Assembly (NCBI RefSeq): GCF_947488835.1
Contig: NZ_CANLBK010000001.1
Span: forward strand, 558,001 to 622,000
DNA length: 64,000 bases
Direction: 5' to 3'
Source: an uncultured Marinobacter sp.
Lineage (GTDB): Bacteria > Pseudomonadota > Gammaproteobacteria > Pseudomonadales > Oleiphilaceae
Positions 28,924-37,213 of this stretch are shown piece after piece; position 1 is the first letter of the stretch; every line of letters starts with the position of its first letter. Below the pieces are notes generated by a model. That model ran no database searches and was not told the origin of the DNA. It saw nothing but the letters and a program-made list of their open reading frames with translations. The translations under genes and the position numbers were made by a program.

Positions 28924-31164
28924 CTACCTTTCAATAATGCGCCGAAACGGTGGCAGTGAATCCAGCAGCAGTTGTCCATAACGTCTTGCGACAATACGGC
29001 GATCAAGGATAGTAACCCTGCCGGTGTCTTCTTCTGTGCGAAGCAACCGGCCAACCGCCTGTACCAGCTTTATGGAGGCATCCGGCACCGTTATTTCCAT
29101 AAAAGGATTGCCACCCCGCTGGGTTATCCATTCCGCCAGGCCAGCTTCGATAGGATCGTCAGGAACCGAAAAAGGCAACCGGGTAATCACCACGTGGTGC
29201 AGGTACTTACCGGGCAAATCGATACCCTCGGCAAAACTTGCCACACCAAATAACACGCTGGCCCTGCCTTCATCAATGCGACTACGGTGCTGGCGCAACA
29301 CTTCACCCCGAGACATATCATCCTGGGTAATGATCAAATCCGGGAAGTCTGGTGCCAAAGCATCCCGAACCTGATGCATCTGGCGGCGGGAGGTGAACAG
29401 CACAAGTGTGGCGGTTTCCCCGGCCCAGCATTCCGGTAAGCGCTTGATCAGCTCATCAGCAAAGCCATCATCAGTGGGCATACAAGCCATGGCCGGAACT
29501 TCAACGGTTGCCATTTCTGCATACCGGAATGAACTGGGAACCACCAGCAAGCGGCTTGCTTCCGGCAACCCGGCCCTTGCCTGCAGCCGATCAAAACGGC
29601 CGAGGGCTGTGAGTGTGGCACTTGTTAGCACAGACCCATAAGCTCGCGACCACAGCCGGGAATATAGCAAGTTGTCTGCCAGCACTGGCGAACTGAACAG
29701 GGTGATATCTTCGGCGTGATCCCACTTCTGCCGCACACTCCAGCGTGCTGGAGGGGGGCTCCTATGTATCCGGCTTCGTGCTTCGGGTGCGGCGTCAGTG
29801 GCGTCATCCTGAGTATTTTCTGATGGGCCCTCAGTGACCCCCTGCTGACTTTCCGTCGCCTTTGTTGCACTGCCGACTTGCTCAGTCCAGGCCGCCCATA
29901 GTCGCAACTGGTCTTCGGCCCGGCTGTGGAAGGCGCCAATTACTGGATACCAGGCTTCGGCGGTGTCTCGGTCTATCTCGTGTTGCTTACGCTCATCGAA
30001 AGCGCCTTGCAGTTCATCTGCCAATGCGCCCAGGTGACGGACCAGGTTGGCAGTCACAATTCTGCTTTCAGCGGCTAATTCTGCCAAGGCGTCTGGCAGC
30101 TCACCTTCGGGATACCGCCATTGCGCAGATCGGCGCTCTTCATTGAACTCCCAGCCAGTATTGTGTTCGGCCTCTTCATAAACTCGGGCGAGAATGAGAT
30201 CCACATCCCGCGAGGCAGTACTGATGCGCTCAACCGATTTAGCGGCTTGCGTAGCCGGCGCAAGATAGGGCTGCATTTTCACCAATGCCTGGGATAGCTG
30301 TTTAAGCCATTGGCGGGTGGAGTTCAGAGGCACAGAGGCCGCAAAGTGATTCAACGCTTTATCTGGGAGGTGGTGAGCCTCATCAAAGATGAACAATGCG
30401 TTTTCAGGCTCTGGAAGAATGGCGCCCCCACCCAACGCAAGATCAGCCAGCACAAGGTCGTGATTCGCCACCACGATATCTACTTCATCCAGATCCTTGC
30501 GAGCGTCGAAAAACGCACAGCTATCGAAATAACTACAATGCCGGTTCGTGCACTGGCGGTGATCAGTCGTTACCTGCCGCCAAACTTCGTCAGGTATCTG
30601 TTCAGGCCAGTGATCTCTGTCTCCGTCCCACTTGCGGGAGCCATAGCTTGCCAGCATTTCTTCAAAGAAAGCGCGGGTTCCTGGCTCTTCGGTGCCAGGG
30701 CTATCCAGCAAAAAGAGAGGCATGGTATCGCTGTCGCCGTTGCCTTCATCGTGCAGTCGCGTTTCCAGACGGGACATGCACAGATACCGTCCACGGCCTT
30801 TGGCGAGGGTCCAGCTGAAATTCATTTTGCTGTGTTTTTTGAGGTCTGGCAGATCTTTAAGAACAATCTGATCTTGCAGTGCCACGGTGGCGGTGGAGAT
30901 CACCAGGGTTTTGCCCAAGGCCCGAGCTACGGGAATGGCAGTAATCAGATAGGCCAGTGTTTTACCGGTACCCGTTCCGGCTTCAACCACGCAGGCCGCT
31001 GGTGGTGATGTGCGTTGGCCGTCGTTGTCGGTAATCTCACCCATGTACCGGGCAATCTCAGCTATCATCAGGCGCTGGCCATAGCGGGCGCGCACCTCTT
31101 TACCGGCCAACACATCGCGATACGCCTGCTGAATCTGCTGTTTTACGTCCCCGGTTAATGCCAT
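28924..31164 (-). CDS. dinG: ATP-dependent DNA helicase DinG
   Basis: DinG is a 5'-3' superfamily 2 iron-sulfur helicase that unwinds R-loops, D-loops and similar structures. The 746-residue protein has Walker A EAGTGTGKT near residue 65, a DEAHH box (IFDEAHHLPDKA), and the 4Fe-4S cysteines in YLCMSRLE and in QCTNRHCSYFDSCAFF. The C-terminal helicase motif AVGRLLRTEEDTGRV is intact. No LexA box was evident in the short upstream gap. It ends the minus-strand gspA-gspB-dinG run, with one base shared with gspB. Confidence 0.95.
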   Translation of the reverse strand: MALTGDVKQQIQQAYRDVLAGKEVRARYGQRLMIAEIARYMGEITDNDGQRTSPPAACVVEAGTGTGKTLAYLITAIPVARALGKTLVISTATVALQDQIVLKDLPDLKKHSKMNFSWTLAKGRGRYLCMSRLETRLHDEGNGDSDTMPLFLLDSPGTEEPGTRAFFEEMLASYGSRKWDGDRDHWPEQIPDEVWRQVTTDHRQCTNRHCSYFDSCAFFDARKDLDEVDIVVANHDLVLADLALGGGAILPEPENALFIFDEAHHLPDKALNHFAASVPLNSTRQWLKQLSQALVKMQPYLAPATQAAKSVERISTASRDVDLILARVYEEAEHNTGWEFNEERRSAQWRYPEGELPDALAELAAESRIVTANLVRHLGALADELQGAFDERKQHEIDRDTAEAWYPVIGAFHSRAEDQLRLWAAWTEQVGSATKATESQQGVTEGPSENTQDDATDAAPEARSRIHRSPPPARWSVRQKWDHAEDITLFSSPVLADNLLYSRLWSRAYGSVLTSATLTALGRFDRLQARAGLPEASRLLVVPSSFRYAEMATVEVPAMACMPTDDGFADELIKRLPECWAGETATLVLFTSRRQMHQVRDALAPDFPDLIITQDDMSRGEVLRQHRSRIDEGRASVLFGVASFAEGIDLPGKYLHHVVITRLPFSVPDDPIEAGLAEWITQRGGNPFMEITVPDASIKLVQAVGRLLRTEEDTGRVTILDRRIVARRYGQLLLDSLPPFRRIIER

Positions 31165-31853
31165 TAGCGCGGGCTCACCCAGTCGCGGACAATACCCACG
31201 CGGAAACTTCTGCCTTGCTTGCTGAGAATAACGCCATTTTCTGTCACTTCTTCTACCAGGATCCCCGAAAATGCATCCCCCTGACCAAGATAGTGGCCAT
31301 TAATCATCACTCGGCTGGCGTAGGGGTCTGTTGAATAAAGATGACTGTTGAACATCAGGTCCGGAATACTCTTTTGAAATGAAAGGGGTAACTCAACAAG
31401 GTGCGGCACACGCATTTTAGGCCCAGTCTCGGCCACCTCCGGCTGCTCGCGTTGCTGGCGCACAGACGGCGTGATAATGGCAGGCCACTGGCGTTCGGCT
31501 TCAGCTACCGGATTGTTTTCCGACACAGGCGGCGGGGAAACGACAGCTTGGGTAGATTCAGCCTGGACTGCTGGCTCAGGCTCTACTTTTTCGGCTGCTG
31601 GCGCGGTTTTCGCCGCCAATTCTTGCTCCTGCTTTGGTGCTGGCTCTTGCGCTGTCTCCACTGCTGGCTTCGGCCAGAATACAACGGCCAGCACTCCAGC
31701 ATTCACCAGCAACGCCAGCACCACCCACACCATTGAGGATGTACGCTTTTTCTTAGGGCGATGTATCAATTGCACCTGTTGCCCCAGATCAGGGACTTTA
31801 CCCTGGCGGCGCTCGGTTTCAGATTTTCTGAGCGCATCAAGAATGTAGGACAT
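31164..31853 (-). CDS. gspB: Type II secretion assembly protein GspB
   Basis: GspB works with the GspA ATPase to insert and assemble the GspD secretin. The 229-residue protein starts with MSYILDALRKSETERR, a hallmark of the family, then has a transmembrane helix near 42-61, a Pro/Glu/Ala-rich periplasmic spacer and a C-terminal PDZ-like GspB domain (INGHYLGQGDAF). It is three bases downstream of gspA. The main T2SS operon is not in this window. Confidence 0.93.
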   Translation of the reverse strand: MSYILDALRKSETERRQGKVPDLGQQVQLIHRPKKKRTSSMVWVVLALLVNAGVLAVVFWPKPAVETAQEPAPKQEQELAAKTAPAAEKVEPEPAVQAESTQAVVSPPPVSENNPVAEAERQWPAIITPSVRQQREQPEVAETGPKMRVPHLVELPLSFQKSIPDLMFNSHLYSTDPYASRVMINGHYLGQGDAFSGILVEEVTENGVILSKQGRSFRVGIVRDWVSPR

Positions 31854-31856
31854 GCG

Positions 31857-33536
31857 TTATCCCTTCCCCTCAGGCCCTTTGATCATAAGCCTCGGAACAT
31901 CTGCATTGAGGTCGCTGTTGATCTGAATAACGGTCATGGCACCGGCAATACCATCCACCGTGAGCCCCTTCAACGACTGATACCAACGCACCTGCTGTTG
32001 TGCAGTCATGCGTTTGATTCTTGCCGTGTCGGCGGGTGATTCGCCGTAGGCTTCCGCAAGTTCCATCATGCGAACCCCTATCCACATTTCCTCACCGGCT
32101 ACATCTCTGGCATCGGCCCGAAAGGTCACGTAGTTCGGAAGTTGCCACAACACGCGGTACTCTCCAAACCAGAAGGGCTCAATACTGGAAAATGACACTT
32201 CCGCCGAGCCCTCAGGCGTCACAATTTCCGTCAAATCGCCTTGAAGATGACGCAGCACAACATAACCCCGGTTGCCGTTGTCGTCCTGAAGCATCAGCAT
32301 GGCCGGCCTGTCCAGATACCCCAGGCTACGACGGCTCCCCTGCCGTTCCAGGCAATCAAGACCCGAGCTGCGAGCAAACTCACAGGCAATCGGCGATTCC
32401 TGCGAGTTGTACGATAAACCCCAAATACTGAGCAGTCCGCGAAATGCTTCGGACAGATTCATCGCCTGATCTGAGAACCTGAACGAGGGCACCGGTTGCG
32501 GTTCTGTTTCATCTTGTGGTGCCAGTTGGACGTCCGGCGAGTCTTCACGCTGTACAGTACCGGCGAGCTGCTCGGGGACTGCGTCTACCTCGGATATCGC
32601 ATCCGGGCCTGACCACTGCTTATACACCCAATAGCTGCTCACAATAGCGAGCAGTAATGATGCCGCGACCAACAGGATGCCGGGCAGGTCCGGTTTGCCT
32701 GCTCCCTTGGTTGACTTTGGCCCTATGTTTTTACCGCCTCCAACTTCTTTCGCCGCCTGCCGTATATGTGCAACCGACACTTCGTGCTCACCTTCGGCAT
32801 AGGCTCCCAGCAGCGCACGATCGCTAATCAGGTTGATAAGCCGAGGTATACCGTTACTTAAACGATAGAGCTTACGGACAGCCGCCGGTGCGAAGATGTC
32901 GCCGCGCATGCCTGCAACGCCAAGTCGGTAGCTGAGATAGGCCGGCAGTTCATCACGGTTGATGGCATCCAGGTGGTAGCGTGCAGTTACCCGCTGGTTC
33001 AATTGGCGGAGTTTTGGAAGCGAGAGTATTTGCTGCAACTCCGGCTGGCCCAACAATACAATTTGCAGCAGTTTCTTTTCTGCGGTTTCGAGATTGGTCA
33101 GAAGGCGCAGTTGTTCCAGTACATCGGCTGACAAATTCTGAGCTTCATCAATCATCAGAACCTTATGCCTGCCGGCTGCATGGGCCTTGAGCAGATCACG
33201 GTTGATCAAATCGACCATCTGCTTGATGGTGGCGCCGGCCGGGTGAGCTATTTCCAGCTCGTCGCAAATCGACGAAAGTAACTCTCGGGCTGAAAGCCGT
33301 GGATTCAGAATCAGGGCTATGTCTGCATGAGCCGGCGCATTCTCAATAAAGCATCGGCTAACAGTGGTTTTACCCGTACCCACCTCCCCGGTGATCACAA
33401 TAAATCCGCCCTGCCCCTGAACACCATACATCAGGTGCGCGAGCGCTTCTTTATGGCGTTCGCTCAAATAGAGGTATCGGGGATCAGGCGCAATAGAGAA
33501 CGGAGGCTCTCTGAAGCCGAAGAAGTCGTAATACAT
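31857..33536 (-). CDS. gspA: Type II secretion assembly ATPase GspA (ExeA)
   Basis: A 559-residue ExeA/GspA protein. It begins with YDFFGFREPPFS, has Walker A GEVGTGKTT at 50-58 and the Walker B-like MIDEAQNL near 130, then one transmembrane helix around 285-305. The periplasmic part contains a C39-peptidase-like region and ends with a peptidoglycan-binding domain (GLTVDGIAGAMTV). It couples ATP use to peptidoglycan remodelling for secretin assembly. gspB follows at once. Length and domain order are normal. Confidence 0.93.
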   Translation of the reverse strand: MYYDFFGFREPPFSIAPDPRYLYLSERHKEALAHLMYGVQGQGGFIVITGEVGTGKTTVSRCFIENAPAHADIALILNPRLSARELLSSICDELEIAHPAGATIKQMVDLINRDLLKAHAAGRHKVLMIDEAQNLSADVLEQLRLLTNLETAEKKLLQIVLLGQPELQQILSLPKLRQLNQRVTARYHLDAINRDELPAYLSYRLGVAGMRGDIFAPAAVRKLYRLSNGIPRLINLISDRALLGAYAEGEHEVSVAHIRQAAKEVGGGKNIGPKSTKGAGKPDLPGILLVAASLLLAIVSSYWVYKQWSGPDAISEVDAVPEQLAGTVQREDSPDVQLAPQDETEPQPVPSFRFSDQAMNLSEAFRGLLSIWGLSYNSQESPIACEFARSSGLDCLERQGSRRSLGYLDRPAMLMLQDDNGNRGYVVLRHLQGDLTEIVTPEGSAEVSFSSIEPFWFGEYRVLWQLPNYVTFRADARDVAGEEMWIGVRMMELAEAYGESPADTARIKRMTAQQQVRWYQSLKGLTVDGIAGAMTVIQINSDLNADVPRLMIKGPEGKG

Positions 33537-33636
33537 GGGCGTCCAGTCTAATGCTCAGGCGCCGGGCTGATCGGTAAATTACCGAGCCAGGCTCTTTAGC
33601 TGCGTATCATACCGCCCGCCTCGCCAGGCTGTCATC

Positions 33637-35127
33637 TCAGGATGTTCCGGAATCAGCACTGTTTATCAGCCTGAGATCCGCGGCACTCTGGCGGTTTTTC
33701 TGTTTAAGGCGGCGCACGCAACGCTCCAGGGTTTTGGATATGCGCGCATGGGAACGGATCATTGAAATTTTTGGCCAGGTTGCGCGCTCACCTGCCAGAG
33801 TCATTTCTCGCACAAACTCTGGCTTAGGGTCGGCGAGCATTCGGGTGTAATCCATGAGGCCATAGGTGGGCGCAATGGTTATGTCTCCAGAGTACCGCTG
33901 GGCCATGATCGTGTACATGTGGCCGTAAATCTGCCGCAACAGCTCGGGGCGGGCGCGTTTACGGAGGTAATCGAACACTCCTTGCCCGTGAAACTGGACT
34001 TCAGATTTGAGCAAGTGCAGTGGCAGCCTGGCCAAAGACAATTTGTCATCAGTGCCACGGTCGCTTAAAAAAGGAACAACGTGGGGGTTGGTCTGGCTCA
34101 CGATGGTGAAATTCACATCGTAGAGATGCATCAGCCGCTCAATGGGCAGATCGCTCACAACAGAACCATCCACAAATTTCAGCCTTGGCATGTAAGGCAA
34201 GGCCTGACCCTGAAGATCCTTTTTCATCAGTGTAACCGGCGGGAAGATACCCGGTACCGCCGCACTGGCTAACGCAGCGCTCCACACCATCAGATAGGGC
34301 GACGTGTAACCAGATAACAGTCGCGCCTTCTGATGGGCCTGCACCGGCGACACGCTCATATTAATCGAGCGGCCCGTACGCTGGTAGGCCTCTTCAAAGG
34401 TGTATTCACCAATGTTAGTTCTCAGGCACGAGCGCAGCTGCTCTTGATCCATTAAACCTTCACCGCGCATGGCGCTGATGATGCCCCGCCACTTCCAGGC
34501 TTTCAGGTTGTGGTTCTCCGGAACCAGCATCTCAGGGATTTCAGCGTCTGTATGCACGCCCAGCATGCCCGCAACAATAGCGCCGGCGCTAGAGCCCGTA
34601 ACCACCTGAGGCAGCAAGCCTCTTTCCCATAGTGCTTTGATAACCCCGAAGTGAAACATGCCAAGGCTGGCGCCCCCACTTAACAAAAGTGTTGGTCTGC
34701 CATAACTGGTAAGGGTGTCGCGAAAAAACTGAAGTTTGTCAGCAACCGGAAAGCCGGGCACCGGGTGATCGCACAGGAAATCCAGGGCTTCACAGGCCTG
34801 CGCTATGTACTCTTCAATCAGGTGTTTGGTCCCAACCCGGGAACGTGTGTAAAGCGCCGGGTTACCCATATTGCCAAGGTCGTGGTGGAGGCCCTCACGC
34901 AGTGCGCGCTTGAGGCGTTCAAAATCGTTTTGTTGGCGATACTGTTTAATACTACTCAGACGGTCATACAGCAATTCGTAGTGATAATGCTCTGAGACAA
35001 AATCCTCTTTCCACTCAGCATTACCTTCCAGAAAATCCAGCTCCAGAGCCGCAGCCTTCCACACCTCATAATTTGGTGCCTCAGCCAGCATCTTGCGGAA
35101 TTTACTAATCCTTGGATCTTTAAGCAC
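33637..35127 (-). CDS. DUF3336/patatin family lipid acyl hydrolase
   Basis: A 496-residue patatin-domain protein with an N-terminal DUF3336 region (about residues 10-140). The oxyanion loop GGASLG is at 151-156, the nucleophile motif GSSAG at 178-182 (Ser180), and the catalytic Asp in FVDGSVVSDLP near 319. DUF3336 patatins are related to the yeast triacylglycerol lipases. No signal peptide is seen. The start is a GTG with GGAG seven bases upstream. It lies just downstream of mlaA on the same strand, a setting that suggests lipid recycling. This is the second patatin in the window and is not closely similar to the one at 11.1 kb. Confidence 0.9.
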   Translation of the reverse strand: MLKDPRISKFRKMLAEAPNYEVWKAAALELDFLEGNAEWKEDFVSEHYHYELLYDRLSSIKQYRQQNDFERLKRALREGLHHDLGNMGNPALYTRSRVGTKHLIEEYIAQACEALDFLCDHPVPGFPVADKLQFFRDTLTSYGRPTLLLSGGASLGMFHFGVIKALWERGLLPQVVTGSSAGAIVAGMLGVHTDAEIPEMLVPENHNLKAWKWRGIISAMRGEGLMDQEQLRSCLRTNIGEYTFEEAYQRTGRSINMSVSPVQAHQKARLLSGYTSPYLMVWSAALASAAVPGIFPPVTLMKKDLQGQALPYMPRLKFVDGSVVSDLPIERLMHLYDVNFTIVSQTNPHVVPFLSDRGTDDKLSLARLPLHLLKSEVQFHGQGVFDYLRKRARPELLRQIYGHMYTIMAQRYSGDITIAPTYGLMDYTRMLADPKPEFVREMTLAGERATWPKISMIRSHARISKTLERCVRRLKQKNRQSAADLRLINSADSGTS

Positions 35128-35156
35128 CGCGTGTCTCCTTCACCCAGAAATCCGAA

Positions 35157-35945
35157 TCAGAAGTCGTCCAGCATCAAGTCATCATCGTCTTCGCTGGCAA
35201 ATGGATCTCGGGTCACCCTGCCATCATTAATAAGAAACTCTCTGCGCTGCAAGAAGGCGTTGCGTACAAAAATATATACGTCGCCAGAAATAAAGCCCTC
35301 TGCGGGAATCAGGTCTGCCCGTTTATCAACAATCTGGACGCCTCGGGCATAATAGTTATAAGGGCTGTCAACGTTGTCCCACAGCGATGGTAACGCAAAC
35401 CCATCGGCACCCAATCCAGTAAGGTGCCTTGGGCTTGATGGCCCAAGGAATGGAAGCATCAGATAGGGGCCAGAGCCCGCACCCCAATATCCTAAAGTCT
35501 GGCCGAAATCTTCGGGCCGCTCAGGGAGATCAAACGCTGTAGCAACATCAATCAACCCACCCAGGCCAAACACAGTGTTGTAGGTGAAACGCCCGGCAGC
35601 GACAACAGCCGATTCGCCCTTCAACTGGAATATGCTGTTAGTGAAATTTCGCACTTCCGACAAATTATTGAAAAAGTTCGTGATGGCTCGGTCGACAATA
35701 TCCGGCATGAACGTTCGGTAGGTTTGAGCTACCGGCCGCAACGCCCAGCGATCAATTGTGTCATTGAATGTATAAACCTTGCGGTTCCAGTTCTCGTAAG
35801 GGTCCTGCGGGTTAACGGTACGCGCACCTTCAGGGGCAGGCTCCGCTGCGTTCTGAGCTTTGGCGGTGCCAGCGACCAACACCAGTGCCAGCACTGCCAT
35901 AAGTTGCATGGCAGCATGCCAGCTCCGGGGTAAAAGTTTTGTCAT
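35157..35945 (-). CDS. mlaA: Phospholipid transport protein MlaA (VacJ)
   Basis: MlaA removes mislocalised phospholipid from the outer leaflet of the outer membrane and hands it to MlaC. The family core PYENWNRKVYTFND and the GLGGLIDVA and GSGPYLMLPFLGPS segments are intact, in about 262 residues from the ATG at 35945. The N-terminal signal ends GTAKA with no cysteine, so the usual lipobox is missing and the protein would be processed by signal peptidase I. The rest of the Mla system is not nearby. The neighbours are a KAS III gene upstream and a patatin downstream. Confidence 0.93.
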   Translation of the reverse strand: MTKLLPRSWHAAMQLMAVLALVLVAGTAKAQNAAEPAPEGARTVNPQDPYENWNRKVYTFNDTIDRWALRPVAQTYRTFMPDIVDRAITNFFNNLSEVRNFTNSIFQLKGESAVVAAGRFTYNTVFGLGGLIDVATAFDLPERPEDFGQTLGYWGAGSGPYLMLPFLGPSSPRHLTGLGADGFALPSLWDNVDSPYNYYARGVQIVDKRADLIPAEGFISGDVYIFVRNAFLQRREFLINDGRVTRDPFASEDDDDLMLDDF

Positions 35946-35969
35946 GCTCAACTCTTGGATTGTCGACTT

Positions 35970-37091
35970 TTAGCGCCGGCGTACTACAACACTGCCAATG
36001 GAATAACCTGCACCGAAGGAGCATATAACACCCGTATCGCCGGTTTTCAGGTCGTCTTTGTGCTTATGGAACGCAATGATGGAACCTGCGGAGCTGGTAT
36101 TAGCGTACTCATCAAGAATCACCGGCGCTTCATCTTCGGCAGCATCGCGGCCAAGCACCCTGCGGGCGATCAGCTGATTCATATTCAGGTTTGCCTGATG
36201 CAGCCACATTCTGCGCAGATCGTCTGGCGCAAGCGACAAGCTCTGAAGATGATTCTGGATCGTTTCAGCAACCAGCGGCGAAACTTCCTTAAATACCTTA
36301 CGACCCTGCTGGATAAATAGTTTATCCGGCTGACCAATTCCCGATTCATCCGCACGATTCAAAAAGCCGAAATTGTTCCGGATATTGTTAGAAAAGGTGG
36401 TTGTCAGACGGGTACCAAGAATCTCAAAGCCCTGCCCTGGTTCAGTATTTTCTTCCCGCTCTACCAGAATAGCCGTGCATGCATCACCAAAAATAAAGTG
36501 GCTGTCGCGCTCGCGGAAGTTCAAGTGGCCAGAACAAATTTCAGGGCTTACGACCAGCACAGCTCGGGCAGCGCCGTTCTCTACAGAGTTCACTGCGGCT
36601 TGCAGGCCAAAGGTTGCAGAGCTACACGCCACGTTCATGTCGTAGGCAAAGCCTTGAATACCCAATGCAGACTGAACTTCTATGGAAACGGCGGGATAGG
36701 CACGCTGCATGTTTGAGCAGGCAACGATAACTGCGTCTACATCGTCGACAGTCTTGCCCGCTTGGGCGAGTGCTTCTTTGCAGGCCACAACAGCCATATC
36801 ACACTGCACAGATTGCTCATCGTCCCCACGCTCGGGAATATACGGAGCCATGCGTTTGGGATCAAGAATGCCAGTTTTGTCGATAACGTGCCGGCGTTTG
36901 ATACCTGAAGCTTTTTCTATGAACGCTGAAGAGGACGGCTGCAACGGCTCGATGTCACCGCGCTCAATCGCGTCAGCGTGCTCCGCGTTATACAGTTCGA
37001 CATACTGGTTAAAGGCTTCGACCAGTTCATCGTTATCGATGGTTGCCGGCGGTGTGTACAGGCCGGTTCCGGAAATGACGGCTTTAATCAC
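35970..37091 (-). CDS. Beta-ketoacyl-ACP synthase III (long form)
   Basis: A KAS III thiolase-fold enzyme that condenses an acyl-CoA with malonyl-ACP to start or divert fatty acid synthesis. At 373 residues it is longer than typical FabH (about 320). The catalytic triad is Cys156 (NVACSSAT), His298 (WLHQANLN) and Asn331 (YANTSSAGS). The sequence resembles the Pseudomonas PA3286-type enzyme that channels octanoyl-CoA from beta-oxidation into synthesis; that assignment is from memory. It starts at GTG. fadD in the same neighbourhood fits a beta-oxidation link. Confidence 0.88.
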   Translation of the reverse strand: MIKAVISGTGLYTPPATIDNDELVEAFNQYVELYNAEHADAIERGDIEPLQPSSSAFIEKASGIKRRHVIDKTGILDPKRMAPYIPERGDDEQSVQCDMAVVACKEALAQAGKTVDDVDAVIVACSNMQRAYPAVSIEVQSALGIQGFAYDMNVACSSATFGLQAAVNSVENGAARAVLVVSPEICSGHLNFRERDSHFIFGDACTAILVEREENTEPGQGFEILGTRLTTTFSNNIRNNFGFLNRADESGIGQPDKLFIQQGRKVFKEVSPLVAETIQNHLQSLSLAPDDLRRMWLHQANLNMNQLIARRVLGRDAAEDEAPVILDEYANTSSAGSIIAFHKHKDDLKTGDTGVICSFGAGYSIGSVVVRRR

Positions 37092-37213
37092 GCTAACCCC
37101 ACGTCATGAATATGAAAATAAGAAGAAAGGAAAATCGCACTTTCAGAAATACTAACACAGTCCGCAGAATTTGCCCGCCCCACTGCCTCCGACCAAAGGC
37201 GGACACTCGCTTG

